Shown here: positions 5,961 to 13,670 of the stretch, in pieces | Position numbering within the stretch: the stretch's first letter is position 1 | Layout: every line of letters begins with the position of its first letter | Source of the DNA: JBBSZK01 sp964354995 | Lineage (GTDB): Archaea > Nanobdellota > Nanobdellia > Pacearchaeales > GW2011-AR1 | Direction of reading: 5' to 3' | DNA: 21,602 nucleotides | Assembly: GCA_964354995.1 (NCBI GenBank) | Contig: CAYHBQ010000013.1 | Location: 1-21,602, forward strand | Notes under the pieces: generated by a model | What the model was told of the DNA's origin: nothing | Database searches by the model: none | The model's input: the letters and a program-made list of their open reading frames with translations, nothing else | Translations under genes and position numbers: made by a program

Positions 5961-6260
5961 ATGAAGTCATTCAACGAACGTTGTTATACTCTGTTAAAAA
6001 AAGTGCCTAAGGGCAAAGTGACGACCTATAAGGCGCTTGCACACGCGTTGCACACCAAGGCATATCGTGCCGTTGGCAATGCCATGAATAAAAATCCCTA
6101 CGCCCCTGAAGTTCCCTGCCACCGAGTAATTAATACAAACGGTTCGTTGGGGGGCTTTGCGTCAGGCATAGAAAAAAAGAAACGTTTGCTTGTAGAAGAA
6201 GGCATAGAAATTAACGATAACAAAATAGACCTTCATTTATATGGTCACATCTTTGACTAG
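5961..6260 (+). CDS. ogt: O6-alkylguanine-DNA alkyltransferase, minimal form
   Basis: A 99-aa protein consisting of the catalytic C-terminal domain only. It accepts methyl or other alkyl groups from O6-alkylguanine onto an active-site cysteine, in a one-time suicide reaction. Visible are the helix-turn-helix with YRAVGNAMNKNP (Arg finger R36), the active-site motif VPCHRVI (C53) and GGFASGIEKKKRLLVEEG. The N-terminal RNase H-like domain found in longer Ogt/Ada proteins is absent. The Cys is present, so this is not an alkyltransferase-like (ATL) protein, where Trp replaces it. ATG 5961 is placed correctly for the shared TATA element. An open frame continues upstream into ppa but is antisense to it. 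Confidence 0.93.
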   Translation: MKSFNERCYTLLKKVPKGKVTTYKALAHALHTKAYRAVGNAMNKNPYAPEVPCHRVINTNGSLGGFASGIEKKKRLLVEEGIEINDNKIDLHLYGHIFD

Positions 6261-6265
6261 TTTTT

Positions 6266-6284
6266 TATACTAACAATTAGTATA
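6266..6284. repeat. Inverted repeat over the promoter of the 181-aa membrane protein gene
   Basis: TATACTAA-CAA-TTAGTATA is a perfect 8-bp inverted repeat with a 3-nt spacer. It overlaps the TATA box (TTTTTTATA, 6261-6269) and lies just before ATG 6291. The position suits a repressor operator; a binding protein is not identified. Confidence 0.55.
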
Positions 6285-6290
6285 CGGAAT

Positions 6291-6836
6291 ATGCACAAAC
6301 TAAAGTACCCCAAATTACTGGTTCTTCTTCTGACGTTTGTTCTCGCGTACGAATTGTTTATTTTTCTCAATGCAGCTCGTTTCACCACGTTAATTTCCTC
6401 ATGGGGCTACATCGGTACGTTTATTGCAGGCATTTTGTTTTCATACGGGTTTACTGCAGCCCCCGCAACCGCCCTTTTTCTCGTGCTTGGACATCAGCAA
6501 ACATGGTGGGTCGCATCCCTTATCGGCGCACTTGGTTCGGTATGTGGGAACCTGCGTGTGTTTAATGTCATTCGATATTCGGTCGACGATGAACTTAAGA
6601 GACTCGAGCGAACGAAATCGGTGCGCCAGTTCGAACGAGCAGTCCCCCGCAGACTTAAACATTTTATTGTGCCGGTGCTCGCAGGGTTCATCATGGCTTC
6701 CCCGCTTCCCGATGAAGCGGCCATGTCCTTATTTGCTCTCGCGCGCCACATCTCCCATATAGAACTAATACTTGTCTCGTTCGTGCTTCACTTCTTCGGC
6801 ATCGCAGTACTCATTGGTCTGGGTAACTTCCTGTAA
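6291..6836 (+). CDS. Multi-pass membrane protein, possibly VTT/DedA-like
   Basis: A 181-aa membrane protein with hydrophobic segments near 8-27, 36-58, 70-88, 125-140 and 155-180. A charged cytosolic stretch (VDDELKRLERTKSVRQFERAVPRRLK) lies in the middle. The arrangement GFTAAPATALFLVLGHQQ, GALGSVCGN and AGFIMASPLPDEAA is reminiscent of VTT/DedA (SNARE-associated) lipid-scramblase-like proteins, which have re-entrant helices with conserved Pro, Gly and acidic residues, but the classic signature is not clear. It has its own promoter overlapped by an inverted repeat. Assignment to a family is tentative. Confidence 0.7.
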   Translation: MHKLKYPKLLVLLLTFVLAYELFIFLNAARFTTLISSWGYIGTFIAGILFSYGFTAAPATALFLVLGHQQTWWVASLIGALGSVCGNLRVFNVIRYSVDDELKRLERTKSVRQFERAVPRRLKHFIVPVLAGFIMASPLPDEAAMSLFALARHISHIELILVSFVLHFFGIAVLIGLGNFL

Positions 6837-6846
6837 TTCAGGAAGT
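6826..6846 (+). terminator. Hairpin straddling the stop codon
   Basis: ACTTCCTG-TAATT-CAGGAAGT forms a perfect 8-bp stem whose loop contains the TAA stop (6834-6836). No T-run follows on the plus strand, so it may stabilise the mRNA 3' end or act as a weak terminator. Confidence 0.4.
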
Positions 6847-6932
6847 AGAAAGGAACAAACCCTCAGTCCGAGTTGTATAACTGCCAAACTTCTCAAGCAA
6901 AGATACCAAAAAAAGATAAGCTAAAGTCTCAA

Positions 6933-7751
6933 TCAAAACTTAACTTTACTCAAAGGGGTAAACTGTCCCCACGCAAGTTCAAACATTTGCCCCAATGACT
7001 TGGCAAGATAATCACTCACAAGCCATGCAGCTATATCATAGTTCGGGTGTACCGTCTTGTCATCAAGCAACATAAACATCAGCTGCCTTTCATCAATAAC
7101 CGCAAATCGTCCGTGTGCCTTGGGCATGGAACGTACCTCTGCAACTCGTGCGAGCTCTTTTGCAATTTTATAGTTTTCAGGTGTAATCGGCGCAGCCACA
7201 CGAACATTAACCCCGCGCTTCTTCGCACGTTCAATCGCAGGCAACAAAGATTCCATTTTACGATTGAGACCTTCAGCAGTCGTCACGAGAATAGCATTCT
7301 TTTCAGCGTTTTTAATAATCATATCAAGATGGTTATACATATTCTGACGTCCCTTAATGCTTCCTGAAAGATCGGAGGGCTCAACAAACTTAATCCCATT
7401 AGTAAACAACGTTGACAGTTCGGAAAGGACATCATCTCCTTTAAGCTCTTCAAGCCGTTTAGATTTTTCCTGAGCCTCCACAACAAGGTTCTTCTTCACG
7501 CGTTCAACAACCTCTTCAGGCTTAAGGGCAATGAATTTTATGGGCTTCCCTAACTTCATAATCAAGAACCCCTTCTTCTCGAGAGACTCTAGAATATCAT
7601 AAGTCCTGCTTCGAGGAACATCCGAAATGTTACTCAACTCTCCTGCAGTCGAAACGCCCCGAGACAAGCAAGCAGTCCACACTTTAACTTCATATAGGTT
7701 CAAATCAAAAATCTTTCGGAGACGGCTTAAAAATTCTTCTTTAACAATCAT
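6933..7751 (-). CDS. TrmB-family transcriptional regulator
   Basis: A 272-aa archaeal regulator. Residues 1-75 form a winged helix-turn-helix of the TrmB type (LNLYEVKVWTACLSRGVSTAGELS, recognition helix SDVPRSRTYDILESLEKKGFL). A helical linker (about 80-110) follows. The C-terminal part has the PLD-like regulator fold, with a remnant of the catalytic HxK motif in HGRFAVID (H213); the Lys is missing, so no nuclease activity is expected. TrmB proteins usually sense sugars or other metabolites and control transporters or central metabolism. It follows ileS on the same strand after 59 bp but has its own TATA box (CATTTAAATAG, about 7788-7798). It is one of the few genes here with a leader, which holds an inverted repeat. 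Confidence 0.9.
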   Translation of the reverse strand: MIVKEEFLSRLRKIFDLNLYEVKVWTACLSRGVSTAGELSNISDVPRSRTYDILESLEKKGFLIMKLGKPIKFIALKPEEVVERVKKNLVVEAQEKSKRLEELKGDDVLSELSTLFTNGIKFVEPSDLSGSIKGRQNMYNHLDMIIKNAEKNAILVTTAEGLNRKMESLLPAIERAKKRGVNVRVAAPITPENYKIAKELARVAEVRSMPKAHGRFAVIDERQLMFMLLDDKTVHPNYDIAAWLVSDYLAKSLGQMFELAWGQFTPLSKVKF

Positions 7752-7752
7752 T

Positions 7753-7769
7753 GTATAGTGATAATATAC
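7753..7769. promoter_or_regulatory. Inverted repeat in the TrmB gene leader, possible autoregulatory operator
   Basis: GTATA and TATAC arms (7753-7757 and 7765-7769) are separated by 7 nt, directly before the ATG at 7751 and downstream of the TATA box. The position fits negative autoregulation, which is known for some TrmB-type regulators; here it is only inferred. Confidence 0.35.
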
Positions 7770-7810
7770 CGGGAATAACGTGCTTTACTATTTAAATGTT
7801 TTCCAGCGTT

Positions 7811-10591
7811 TTAAAACGAAATACCGACGGATTCCGTCTTTACATTAAACTTTTCTTGCACTTTGCCTTCAAGCAATAGATGTATAGAAGAAGCGCCCGT
7901 CTTAGCGGCTATTGCTTTTTTGTGCGGCTCGAGCAGAGTTAAGAGCGTTTTGCTTACAACCAGTGTCAAATGGATTGTATCTTTTTTTGTTAATCCCCGT
8001 TTTTTTCGTTCGGCCTGAACACGGCGCATAACTTCTCTTGAATAACCTTCGCCTTCAAGCTCCGGAGTCATAGTCGTGTCATAATTAACGGAAATGGTTT
8101 CGCCTTTTTTGAAAATCACTTGCTTAACATTGAGCTGTTGTTTAGTAATAATTGAAAAAGTTGCAGGAAGTTTATCAATCGAAGTTATCTCTACGGAAGC
8201 AAGGGGCCATTTGAGGCCAATCTTAATCTTATCACGTTCAGCAAGCCCCGCTTCGATTGTGCTCTTGAGTGTCGAAAACTGTTTTTCTAATCGAGCATCA
8301 CATTCTATCTTCTTGAAATCAGGGAATTCGCTTAGATGAACCGATTGTTCGGATTTCTTATCTGCGGTCTTCAGCTGTTGCCAGAGGGATTCCGTTAAAA
8401 AAGGTGTGGTGGGCGCAAGCAACTGCAAAATTCCCACTAGTATGCGCTCAAGAATAGGTTTTACTTCACCCGCACGATCGCGTATCATCTGCACATAGGT
8501 CCTGCTTACATCGTTAATAACAAAATTTTCAATGGCATCAAGCGCGGCATAAAATTTGTAATCGTTGTATGCGCGAAAAACGTCGTTAACGACAGTATTA
8601 TATCGAGAAATGATCCATCTGTCTTCAAGTTCTATTTTGTGCGATTCTTTATCAATCTGGCTGATAAATGTCTTAAGATTAGTAAGCACTGTAAAAAATT
8701 TGTGAATCTCAGAAAACTCTTTCTCGTTATAGGCAAAATCTTCTCCGCGTGAAGACTTAACAAGGTAGTATCGTAAATAATCGCGCCCATACTTCTCGAT
8801 GATTTCTGCAGGAGATACCACATTTCCAACCGATTTTGACATTTTTCGCTTACTTATGTCAAGCACAAGCCCATGCACCGATATGGCTTTGTAGGGTTTT
8901 TTACCAAATCCTAACGTAGAAAGGATGAGTTGCGAGTTCCACCACCCTCTAAACTGGTCAGGCCCCTCAATATTAAGGTCCGCAGGCCAATATCGTTTGA
9001 ATCCTTTTTCCTCAGACGGATACCCTAAGGCAGCCCAACTACTTGCGCCAGAGTCGAACCATACGTCAAACACACTTGTAACTCGCTTCATTACTCCACC
9101 GCACGAACACTTCCACGAAACACGGTCAATGCCCGGTTTGTGCAGGTCTATTTGTTTTATCTTCGCTTTTTTCTTTAAAGCGTCGATACTACCCAGCACC
9201 TCAGTCGCATCACACGAGGCGCACTGCCATATTGGAAGAGGGGTGCCCCAATATCGCTCTCTCGAGATGGGCCAATCCGAAATGCCTTCAAGCCACGCCT
9301 TCATGCGTGCTTGCGCGTAGCGAGGGAGCCACGTGACCTCTTCGTTTTCAGAAATCAATTTTGCGTGAATCTGTGAAATGTTAAGGAACCATTGAGGAAG
9401 TGAAACCATAAGCAACGGCGTTTTACATCGCCAGCAGAGAGGATAATCGTGACTATAACTATGCTCAAACACCAAAAATCCGCCTGTTTTAAGGTCTTCC
9501 ACAATCTGTGCATCTATCTCTCGAGCTTTGCCTCCTGCATAGTCTCCAGTTTCAGGGCCCAATATCCCATCAACCCCAACAGGGCAAATGATATCAAGAC
9601 CATTATGGTGCCCTACGTCATAATCTTCTTTACCATGACCCGGTGCACAGTGCACAAGCCCCGTTCCATCAGACGTCGTCACATATCGTGGTGCAGATAC
9701 CACGCGATATCCTTTTTTTACTTCAATACGCGTGTGTCGTGAAACGGGGTTTTCATACGTCCATCCGACAAGATCGGCACCCTTCCATGTCGTAACGGGC
9801 GTGTAACTCATTTCAAACTCCTGCATACGCTGCGATACGAGATCCCGTGCTATAATCCAGTGCTCTCCCGCACTCGTTTTAATTTCGTTATAGGAAATGT
9901 CGGGATGTACCATAACGCCTGTGTTCGCAGGAAGTGTCCACGGCGTCGTCGTCCAAATAATCAGAAACGTATCTTTTCGATTCTTGACCGGAAATTTGAC
10001 GTACACAGCGCGATCTTTTTGTACACCATACTCAATTTCGTTAAATGCAACAGCGGTGGCGCATCGAGGACACACATGCACAGGGTATGCCCCTTTATAG
10101 AGCAGTTTTTTTTCGTACGTCTTTTTCAAAACAGCCCATATAGACTCAATGTACTCATCGGAAAGCGTAATATACGGATTATCCCAATCCATCCAAACAC
10201 CTAAATTTTTGAATTCCTCGTTCATAACGCCGATATATCGCGTTGCATATTCGCGACATTTCTTGATAAACGCTTCAACGCCGTACGCCTCTATATCCTG
10301 TTTTGACCGTGAACCAATTTCTTTTTCAACTTGCAGTTCAATAGGAAGCCCATGAGTATCGTATCCGGGTCGATCGAACACATCGCGTCCCTGCATACGC
10401 TGCGAACGTATGGCTACATCTTTGAGCACCTTGTTAAGGGCAGTACCCATATGAATGTGACCTGTTGCATACGGAGGACCATCCATAAGGTAAAACGGTT
10501 TTCCATGTGCGCACTTTTTTTTCACCTTTTGGTAAATCTGTTCTTTATCCCAGAATGCAAGGACGTCCTTTTCGGAAACTAATGGTTGCAT
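7811..10591 (-). CDS. ileS: Isoleucyl-tRNA synthetase
   Basis: A 926-aa class Ia synthetase that charges tRNA-Ile with isoleucine using ATP. The HIGH-type motif is GHIHMG (about 44-49), and the KMSKS motif falls near residues 582-586 (KRKMSKSVGN). Between them is the CP1 editing domain, which clears mischarged Val (TTPWTLPANTGVMVHP; GTGLVHCAPGHGKEDYDVG). Cysteine pairs typical of zinc sites appear at CPRC, CWRC, CASC and CSCGG. The C-terminal region carries the anticodon-binding helical domain and an archaeal-type tail. It is slightly shorter than many archaeal enzymes (about 1000 aa). The TATA box CTTTTATAC (10612-10621) is 21 bp from the ATG, so the mRNA is leaderless. Confidence 0.98.
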   Translation of the reverse strand: MQPLVSEKDVLAFWDKEQIYQKVKKKCAHGKPFYLMDGPPYATGHIHMGTALNKVLKDVAIRSQRMQGRDVFDRPGYDTHGLPIELQVEKEIGSRSKQDIEAYGVEAFIKKCREYATRYIGVMNEEFKNLGVWMDWDNPYITLSDEYIESIWAVLKKTYEKKLLYKGAYPVHVCPRCATAVAFNEIEYGVQKDRAVYVKFPVKNRKDTFLIIWTTTPWTLPANTGVMVHPDISYNEIKTSAGEHWIIARDLVSQRMQEFEMSYTPVTTWKGADLVGWTYENPVSRHTRIEVKKGYRVVSAPRYVTTSDGTGLVHCAPGHGKEDYDVGHHNGLDIICPVGVDGILGPETGDYAGGKAREIDAQIVEDLKTGGFLVFEHSYSHDYPLCWRCKTPLLMVSLPQWFLNISQIHAKLISENEEVTWLPRYAQARMKAWLEGISDWPISRERYWGTPLPIWQCASCDATEVLGSIDALKKKAKIKQIDLHKPGIDRVSWKCSCGGVMKRVTSVFDVWFDSGASSWAALGYPSEEKGFKRYWPADLNIEGPDQFRGWWNSQLILSTLGFGKKPYKAISVHGLVLDISKRKMSKSVGNVVSPAEIIEKYGRDYLRYYLVKSSRGEDFAYNEKEFSEIHKFFTVLTNLKTFISQIDKESHKIELEDRWIISRYNTVVNDVFRAYNDYKFYAALDAIENFVINDVSRTYVQMIRDRAGEVKPILERILVGILQLLAPTTPFLTESLWQQLKTADKKSEQSVHLSEFPDFKKIECDARLEKQFSTLKSTIEAGLAERDKIKIGLKWPLASVEITSIDKLPATFSIITKQQLNVKQVIFKKGETISVNYDTTMTPELEGEGYSREVMRRVQAERKKRGLTKKDTIHLTLVVSKTLLTLLEPHKKAIAAKTGASSIHLLLEGKVQEKFNVKTESVGISF

Positions 10592-10611
10592 ATCGTAAAC
10601 CCGAGGACGTG

Positions 10612-10621
10612 CCTTTTATAC
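10612..10621 (-). promoter_or_regulatory. TATA box of ileS
   Basis: GTATAAAAGG on the minus strand, 21 bp from ATG 10591, overlapping the stop codon of the upstream 134-aa membrane protein gene. Confidence 0.7.
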
Positions 10622-11020
10622 CTTACTCTCCCATGTGCCACGAACACGAGTCCACTGACGTCGGTAACTCAAGAATAATGCAATCCCTGAACAAACAAAC
10701 GTGGCACCCGATCCTTGGGCAATCGCTCCTTGTTCGAACACGAACGCAAGCACCAGTACCAAAAAACTCGCACCCATAAGCGTCATAAACCACGGTCTTC
10801 CGGGCACCAGTTCATCGCGTCCCAGCCATGCAAGGTACACCCCGAACGGAACAACCCCTGTCATGAACAGAAAGACGCTATCGATAGACCATGCTACAAA
10901 AAACAGAGCCGCAATCGCCGCCACAAGAGCCCCAATAAACAGGACAGAATATTCTTTGGTCATAACGAGAACAATCGCCGCCACAAAAAAAACGCCGCCT
11001 AATAAGTAGAGTGCAAACAT
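10616..11020 (-). CDS. Four- or five-TM membrane protein
   Basis: A 134-aa very hydrophobic protein. Segments near 3-22, 25-46, 48-65, 80-97 and 100-118 look membrane-spanning, and the short basic tail RRQWTRVRGTWESKV is probably cytosolic. No named family is recognised. A longer frame upstream exists, but it runs inside the CBS gene; ATG 11020 is chosen because it lies one base after the TAA stop (11022-11024) of that gene, a classic coupled pair. It therefore shares the CBS gene promoter at 11422-11430. Confidence 0.75.
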   Translation of the reverse strand: MFALYLLGGVFFVAAIVLVMTKEYSVLFIGALVAAIAALFFVAWSIDSVFLFMTGVVPFGVYLAWLGRDELVPGRPWFMTLMGASFLVLVLAFVFEQGAIAQGSGATFVCSGIALFLSYRRQWTRVRGTWESKV

Positions 11021-11021
11021 A

Positions 11022-11399
11022 TTAATCGAATAGAAAATCCTTCTCGTTTGATTCTTCCACCTCGGGAAGCAAATCTTTGCTTGAAACAACGCCCACGACA
11101 ACTCTATCCTTTAGTAAGGGTATGAAATTAATCCTATTCTTCTTGAGAACTTTTATGACCTGTGCAGGAGAATCATCTATATCTGCAAAAATAATGGATG
11201 TGGTCATAATCTCAGAAACAAATTCTTTATGGCCAAAATGTTTCACCAAATCTTCTTTAGTAACTATTCCTTCAATCTTAATCGGTTTTCCGACAAGGGC
11301 ACCCAAACTATTTGTCTTTGTTAACAGCTTCGCAACGCCCTCTAATTTTTCCTTGGAAGAAACAAACACGGGCTTTTTCATCACGTCTTTCAGATTCAT
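11022..11399 (-). CDS. Tandem CBS-domain protein
   Basis: A 125-aa protein made of one CBS pair (Bateman module): CBS1 from MNLKDVMKKPVFVSSKEKLEGVAKLL to GIVTKEDLVKHF (about 1-55), and CBS2 from VSEIMTTSIIFADIDDSPAQVIKVL to VVGVVSSKDLLPEV (about 61-113). An acidic C-terminal tail follows. Such modules bind adenosine nucleotides or related ligands and regulate a partner. No catalytic domain is fused, so it must act on another protein. The coupled membrane protein one base downstream is the natural candidate, by inference. The promoter is ATTTAAAAG (11422-11430), 23 bp from the start. Confidence 0.92.
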   Translation of the reverse strand: MNLKDVMKKPVFVSSKEKLEGVAKLLTKTNSLGALVGKPIKIEGIVTKEDLVKHFGHKEFVSEIMTTSIIFADIDDSPAQVIKVLKKNRINFIPLLKDRVVVGVVSSKDLLPEVEESNEKDFLFD

Positions 11400-11421
11400 G
11401 CGCTCGAGAAAACGTTCTCTT

Positions 11422-11430
11422 ATTTAAAAG
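11422..11430 (-). promoter_or_regulatory. TATA box of the CBS/membrane protein operon
   Basis: CTTTTAAAT on the minus strand, 23 bp from ATG 11399, predicting a leaderless start. Confidence 0.6.
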
Positions 11431-11433
11431 TGT

Positions 11434-12669
11434 CTATCTGCTACGCCCACGACCGAACGAACTTCTAGAACCATATCGCCCGCCACCCCGGCGCGAATCA
11501 AATGGTCGTCCACGTCCTCCGCCTCTAAATGAACTTCTGCGCTCTATGCGTAGCTGAATGGGCTCGAGCTCAGGCACTGGAGTCTGTTCTATCTTGAGCG
11601 TATCGTCTCGTAAGACCATTCTAAAGTTATCATAATCTCTATCTGACACCAAGCTCAACGCTTTGCCTTCACTACCTGCGCGTGCCGTGCGTCCAATACG
11701 ATGGATATATTCTTTGCTGTTTGGGGGAAGGTCATAATTGTACACATGTGAAACGCCTTTGATATCAAGTCCGCGCGCGGCAACATCAGTACACACAAGT
11801 ACATAGAATTCATTGGTACGAAATATTTCCATAATTCGGTTGCGTCGAGACTGAGTAAGCCCCCCGTGGATTGCGAGCGCTTGAACGCCATTCGCTTTCA
11901 AATGCGTGGCAACGAAGTCGGCATTATGACGAGTATTACAAAAGACCATCACCAATCCACGCTTTTCTTGTTTAAGCAGATGAACTAACAGTGAAAACTT
12001 CAAGTGCTTGGGAACATCATAAAACTTCTGAACTAATTTACTGGGGTCTACACGTTCACCCGCAGAAACTTCAGAGGGGGACTTCATGTAACGCTGTGCG
12101 ATATGGGCAATATCGGGCGATATGGTTGCCGAGAACAAAAGAGTCTGTCTATCACGAGGACACGCTTCAATAATTCGTGTAACATCTTCGATAAATCCCA
12201 TGTCCAGCATACGGTCTGCCTCATCAAGGATTAATACTTTTATTTTAGAAAGTCTAAAGCTTCCTCGTTCGAGATGATCTAAAATACGTCCGGGCGTTCC
12301 AACAACAATATCTGCGCGTTCAAGCGCATCTATCTGCGGAGCCATACCCACACCACCGTAAATAATCGCCGTGTGAAGTTTTGTATGACGTGCGAATTTT
12401 TGTAAAGACACGCCTACTTGTTCTGCAAGCTCTCGCGTAGGGGTCAATATAAGAGCTTGTATTCCTTCTCCATGACGAAGGTTTTCAATGAGTCCTGCGC
12501 CAAATGCAAGCGTTTTGCCCGATCCTGTTGCGGAACAACCGATAACATCTTTGCCTGCAAGCCCCAGGGGAATTGTTTTCTCCTGAATGTCTGTAGGTTC
12601 ATGGATGTGCAACTGACTCAATGTGCGCAAAAACGCTTCACTCAATCCTAAATCGCTAAAGGAAACCAT
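11434..12669 (-). CDS. DEAD-box RNA helicase with RG-rich tail
   Basis: A 411-aa ATP-dependent RNA helicase. All core motifs are present: Q motif (EPTDIQ, 24-29), I (SATGSGKT, 46-53), Ia (PTRELAEQ, 77-84), GG, Ib (TPGR, 125-128), II (DEAD, 149-152), III (SAT, 180-182), IV (VFCNT, 242-246), V (CTDVAARGLDI, 293-303) and VI (HRIGRTARAG, 323-332). The last 35 residues are Arg/Gly/Ser-rich (GGGRGR, RRGGGRYG), a disordered RNA-binding tail like that of cold-adapted bacterial and archaeal members. It probably unwinds structured RNA in ribosome assembly or decay. ATG 12669 gives a leader of roughly 10 nt from the TATA at 12704-12713; a TTG at 12687 would add six residues. Confidence 0.96.
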   Translation of the reverse strand: MVSFSDLGLSEAFLRTLSQLHIHEPTDIQEKTIPLGLAGKDVIGCSATGSGKTLAFGAGLIENLRHGEGIQALILTPTRELAEQVGVSLQKFARHTKLHTAIIYGGVGMAPQIDALERADIVVGTPGRILDHLERGSFRLSKIKVLILDEADRMLDMGFIEDVTRIIEACPRDRQTLLFSATISPDIAHIAQRYMKSPSEVSAGERVDPSKLVQKFYDVPKHLKFSLLVHLLKQEKRGLVMVFCNTRHNADFVATHLKANGVQALAIHGGLTQSRRNRIMEIFRTNEFYVLVCTDVAARGLDIKGVSHVYNYDLPPNSKEYIHRIGRTARAGSEGKALSLVSDRDYDNFRMVLRDDTLKIEQTPVPELEPIQLRIERRSSFRGGGRGRPFDSRRGGGRYGSRSSFGRGRSR

Positions 12670-12717
12670 ATCGTGTATTCGACACAAAAATGCGCAAAAG
12701 TACCTTTTTATAGTTAA

Positions 12718-13128
12718 CTAATGAACGCCCATCTCTTTTGCTCGCTTTCTATGCGCGGCAAGAGAATCAATACTCCAAAAAGTAGCTCCCTGCAAGAAAA
12801 GAAAGAACGTCGCTGCTGCGAGTCCAAAATCTCGAACGCCTAAGGGCGTAAATCCTATGCTCACGGTAATCCCTAAAAGATGGAGTGACAGCACAAGAGC
12901 TGAAAATCTTGTATATAATCCGATAAGCAGGAACGTTCCTAGTGTTAATTCAAGAAGTCCATTAAATACCACTATATTTGCCGAAGTGATTGCTACGCTG
13001 GTCAAAAAAGGAGGAACGAACCCTGTCCAATTATCGGGAGCATACACTTGTTGGAACCCAAAGTACAGAAAGACGAACGCCATAGCTATTCGCAAAAATA
13101 CAGGCGCGTAGAAGGGTAAGGGTTTCAT
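12718..13128 (-). CDS. DoxX-family membrane protein
   Basis: A 136-aa four-helix membrane protein of the DoxX/DoxD group. It has LRIAMAFVFLYFGFQQ in helix 1, a conserved GLLELTLGTFLLIGLYTRFSALVLSLHLLGI block in the middle and a final RDFGLAAATFFLFLQG helix before a basic tail. DoxX-like proteins are linked to thiosulfate:quinone oxidoreductase and to redox-stress membrane complexes in some organisms, but for most members the role is unknown. The start codon lies one base after the stop of the cytochrome b5-like gene, so the two are coupled. This suggests a membrane electron-transfer pair, which is inference. Confidence 0.87.
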   Translation of the reverse strand: MKPLPFYAPVFLRIAMAFVFLYFGFQQVYAPDNWTGFVPPFLTSVAITSANIVVFNGLLELTLGTFLLIGLYTRFSALVLSLHLLGITVSIGFTPLGVRDFGLAAATFFLFLQGATFWSIDSLAAHRKRAKEMGVH

Positions 13129-13129
13129 G

Positions 13130-13585
13130 TTAGTTTCCCAAGGACCCCTTTACATCAAAGTCCCCTATAAACGTGGCCACTTTTACAAGAAGTCCGGCTT
13201 TGCTTGTGCCATGTTGTCGCGTGAATGCCTGCTCAAACTCACTTGCGCTACCACAATAACGAGCAATGGCGTTTGTACCGCCTGGGTGTCGACCGAGGTA
13301 CGAAGTCATATCGTACACCTTTCCTTTGTACGCAATCCAGCAATCACTCGCGCTGTTGTGTTGGGCAAGCGCAGTTATTGAAATAAGCGAAGAATCCGTT
13401 GAGCCCCTACTCGTCCCACCCGTAGTCGTAGTTAAAGAACTATTTGAAGTCACGGTCACCGTCGTGGTGTTGACTTTTTCAGTCAAGAGAGCATCATCTG
13501 AAATTCCTTGATTAATGCGTATAAAGAATGTGAGGCTTAGGACAAGGAGAAATATCAATGCCGCCAAAAGAATCTTCATGTTCAT
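13130..13585 (-). CDS. Exported cytochrome b5-like heme-binding protein
   Basis: A 151-aa protein. Residues 1-24 are a signal peptide or membrane anchor (MKILLAALIFLLVLSLTFF). A Thr/Ser-rich low-complexity linker (about 35-66) follows, then a cytochrome b5 domain at about 68-143. Both axial heme ligands are visible: H100 in LGRHPGGTN and H125 in FTRQHGT, 25 residues apart, close to the 24 seen in classical b5. The domain would lie outside the cytoplasmic membrane and carry single electrons. ATG 13585 is 22 bp from the TATA box at 13607-13615; ATG 13579 is also possible. The next gene, a DoxX protein, starts one base after the stop. Confidence 0.92.
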   Translation of the reverse strand: MNMKILLAALIFLLVLSLTFFIRINQGISDDALLTEKVNTTTVTVTSNSSLTTTTGGTSRGSTDSSLISITALAQHNSASDCWIAYKGKVYDMTSYLGRHPGGTNAIARYCGSASEFEQAFTRQHGTSKAGLLVKVATFIGDFDVKGSLGN

Positions 13586-13606
13586 ATGCTTTCCAAAAAG
13601 TCTTCT

Positions 13607-13615
13607 CTTATAAAT
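13607..13615 (-). promoter_or_regulatory. TATA box of the cytochrome b5/DoxX operon
   Basis: ATTTATAAG on the minus strand, 22 bp from ATG 13585. Confidence 0.65.
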
Positions 13616-13670
13616 CTTATGCAACTTTCACGAAAGAAGACTAGTTAAATAACGCTTTCTTTAGCCTAGT

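Noticed and set aside
7807..7818. Perfect 12-bp palindrome CGTTTTAAAACG at the end of ileS
   Set aside because: It overlaps the stop codon in an AT-rich stretch and has no loop for a hairpin; probably chance.
8094..10582. Several plus-strand open frames of 65-131 codons inside ileS
   Set aside because: All are antisense shadows of a full-length, motif-complete synthetase gene.
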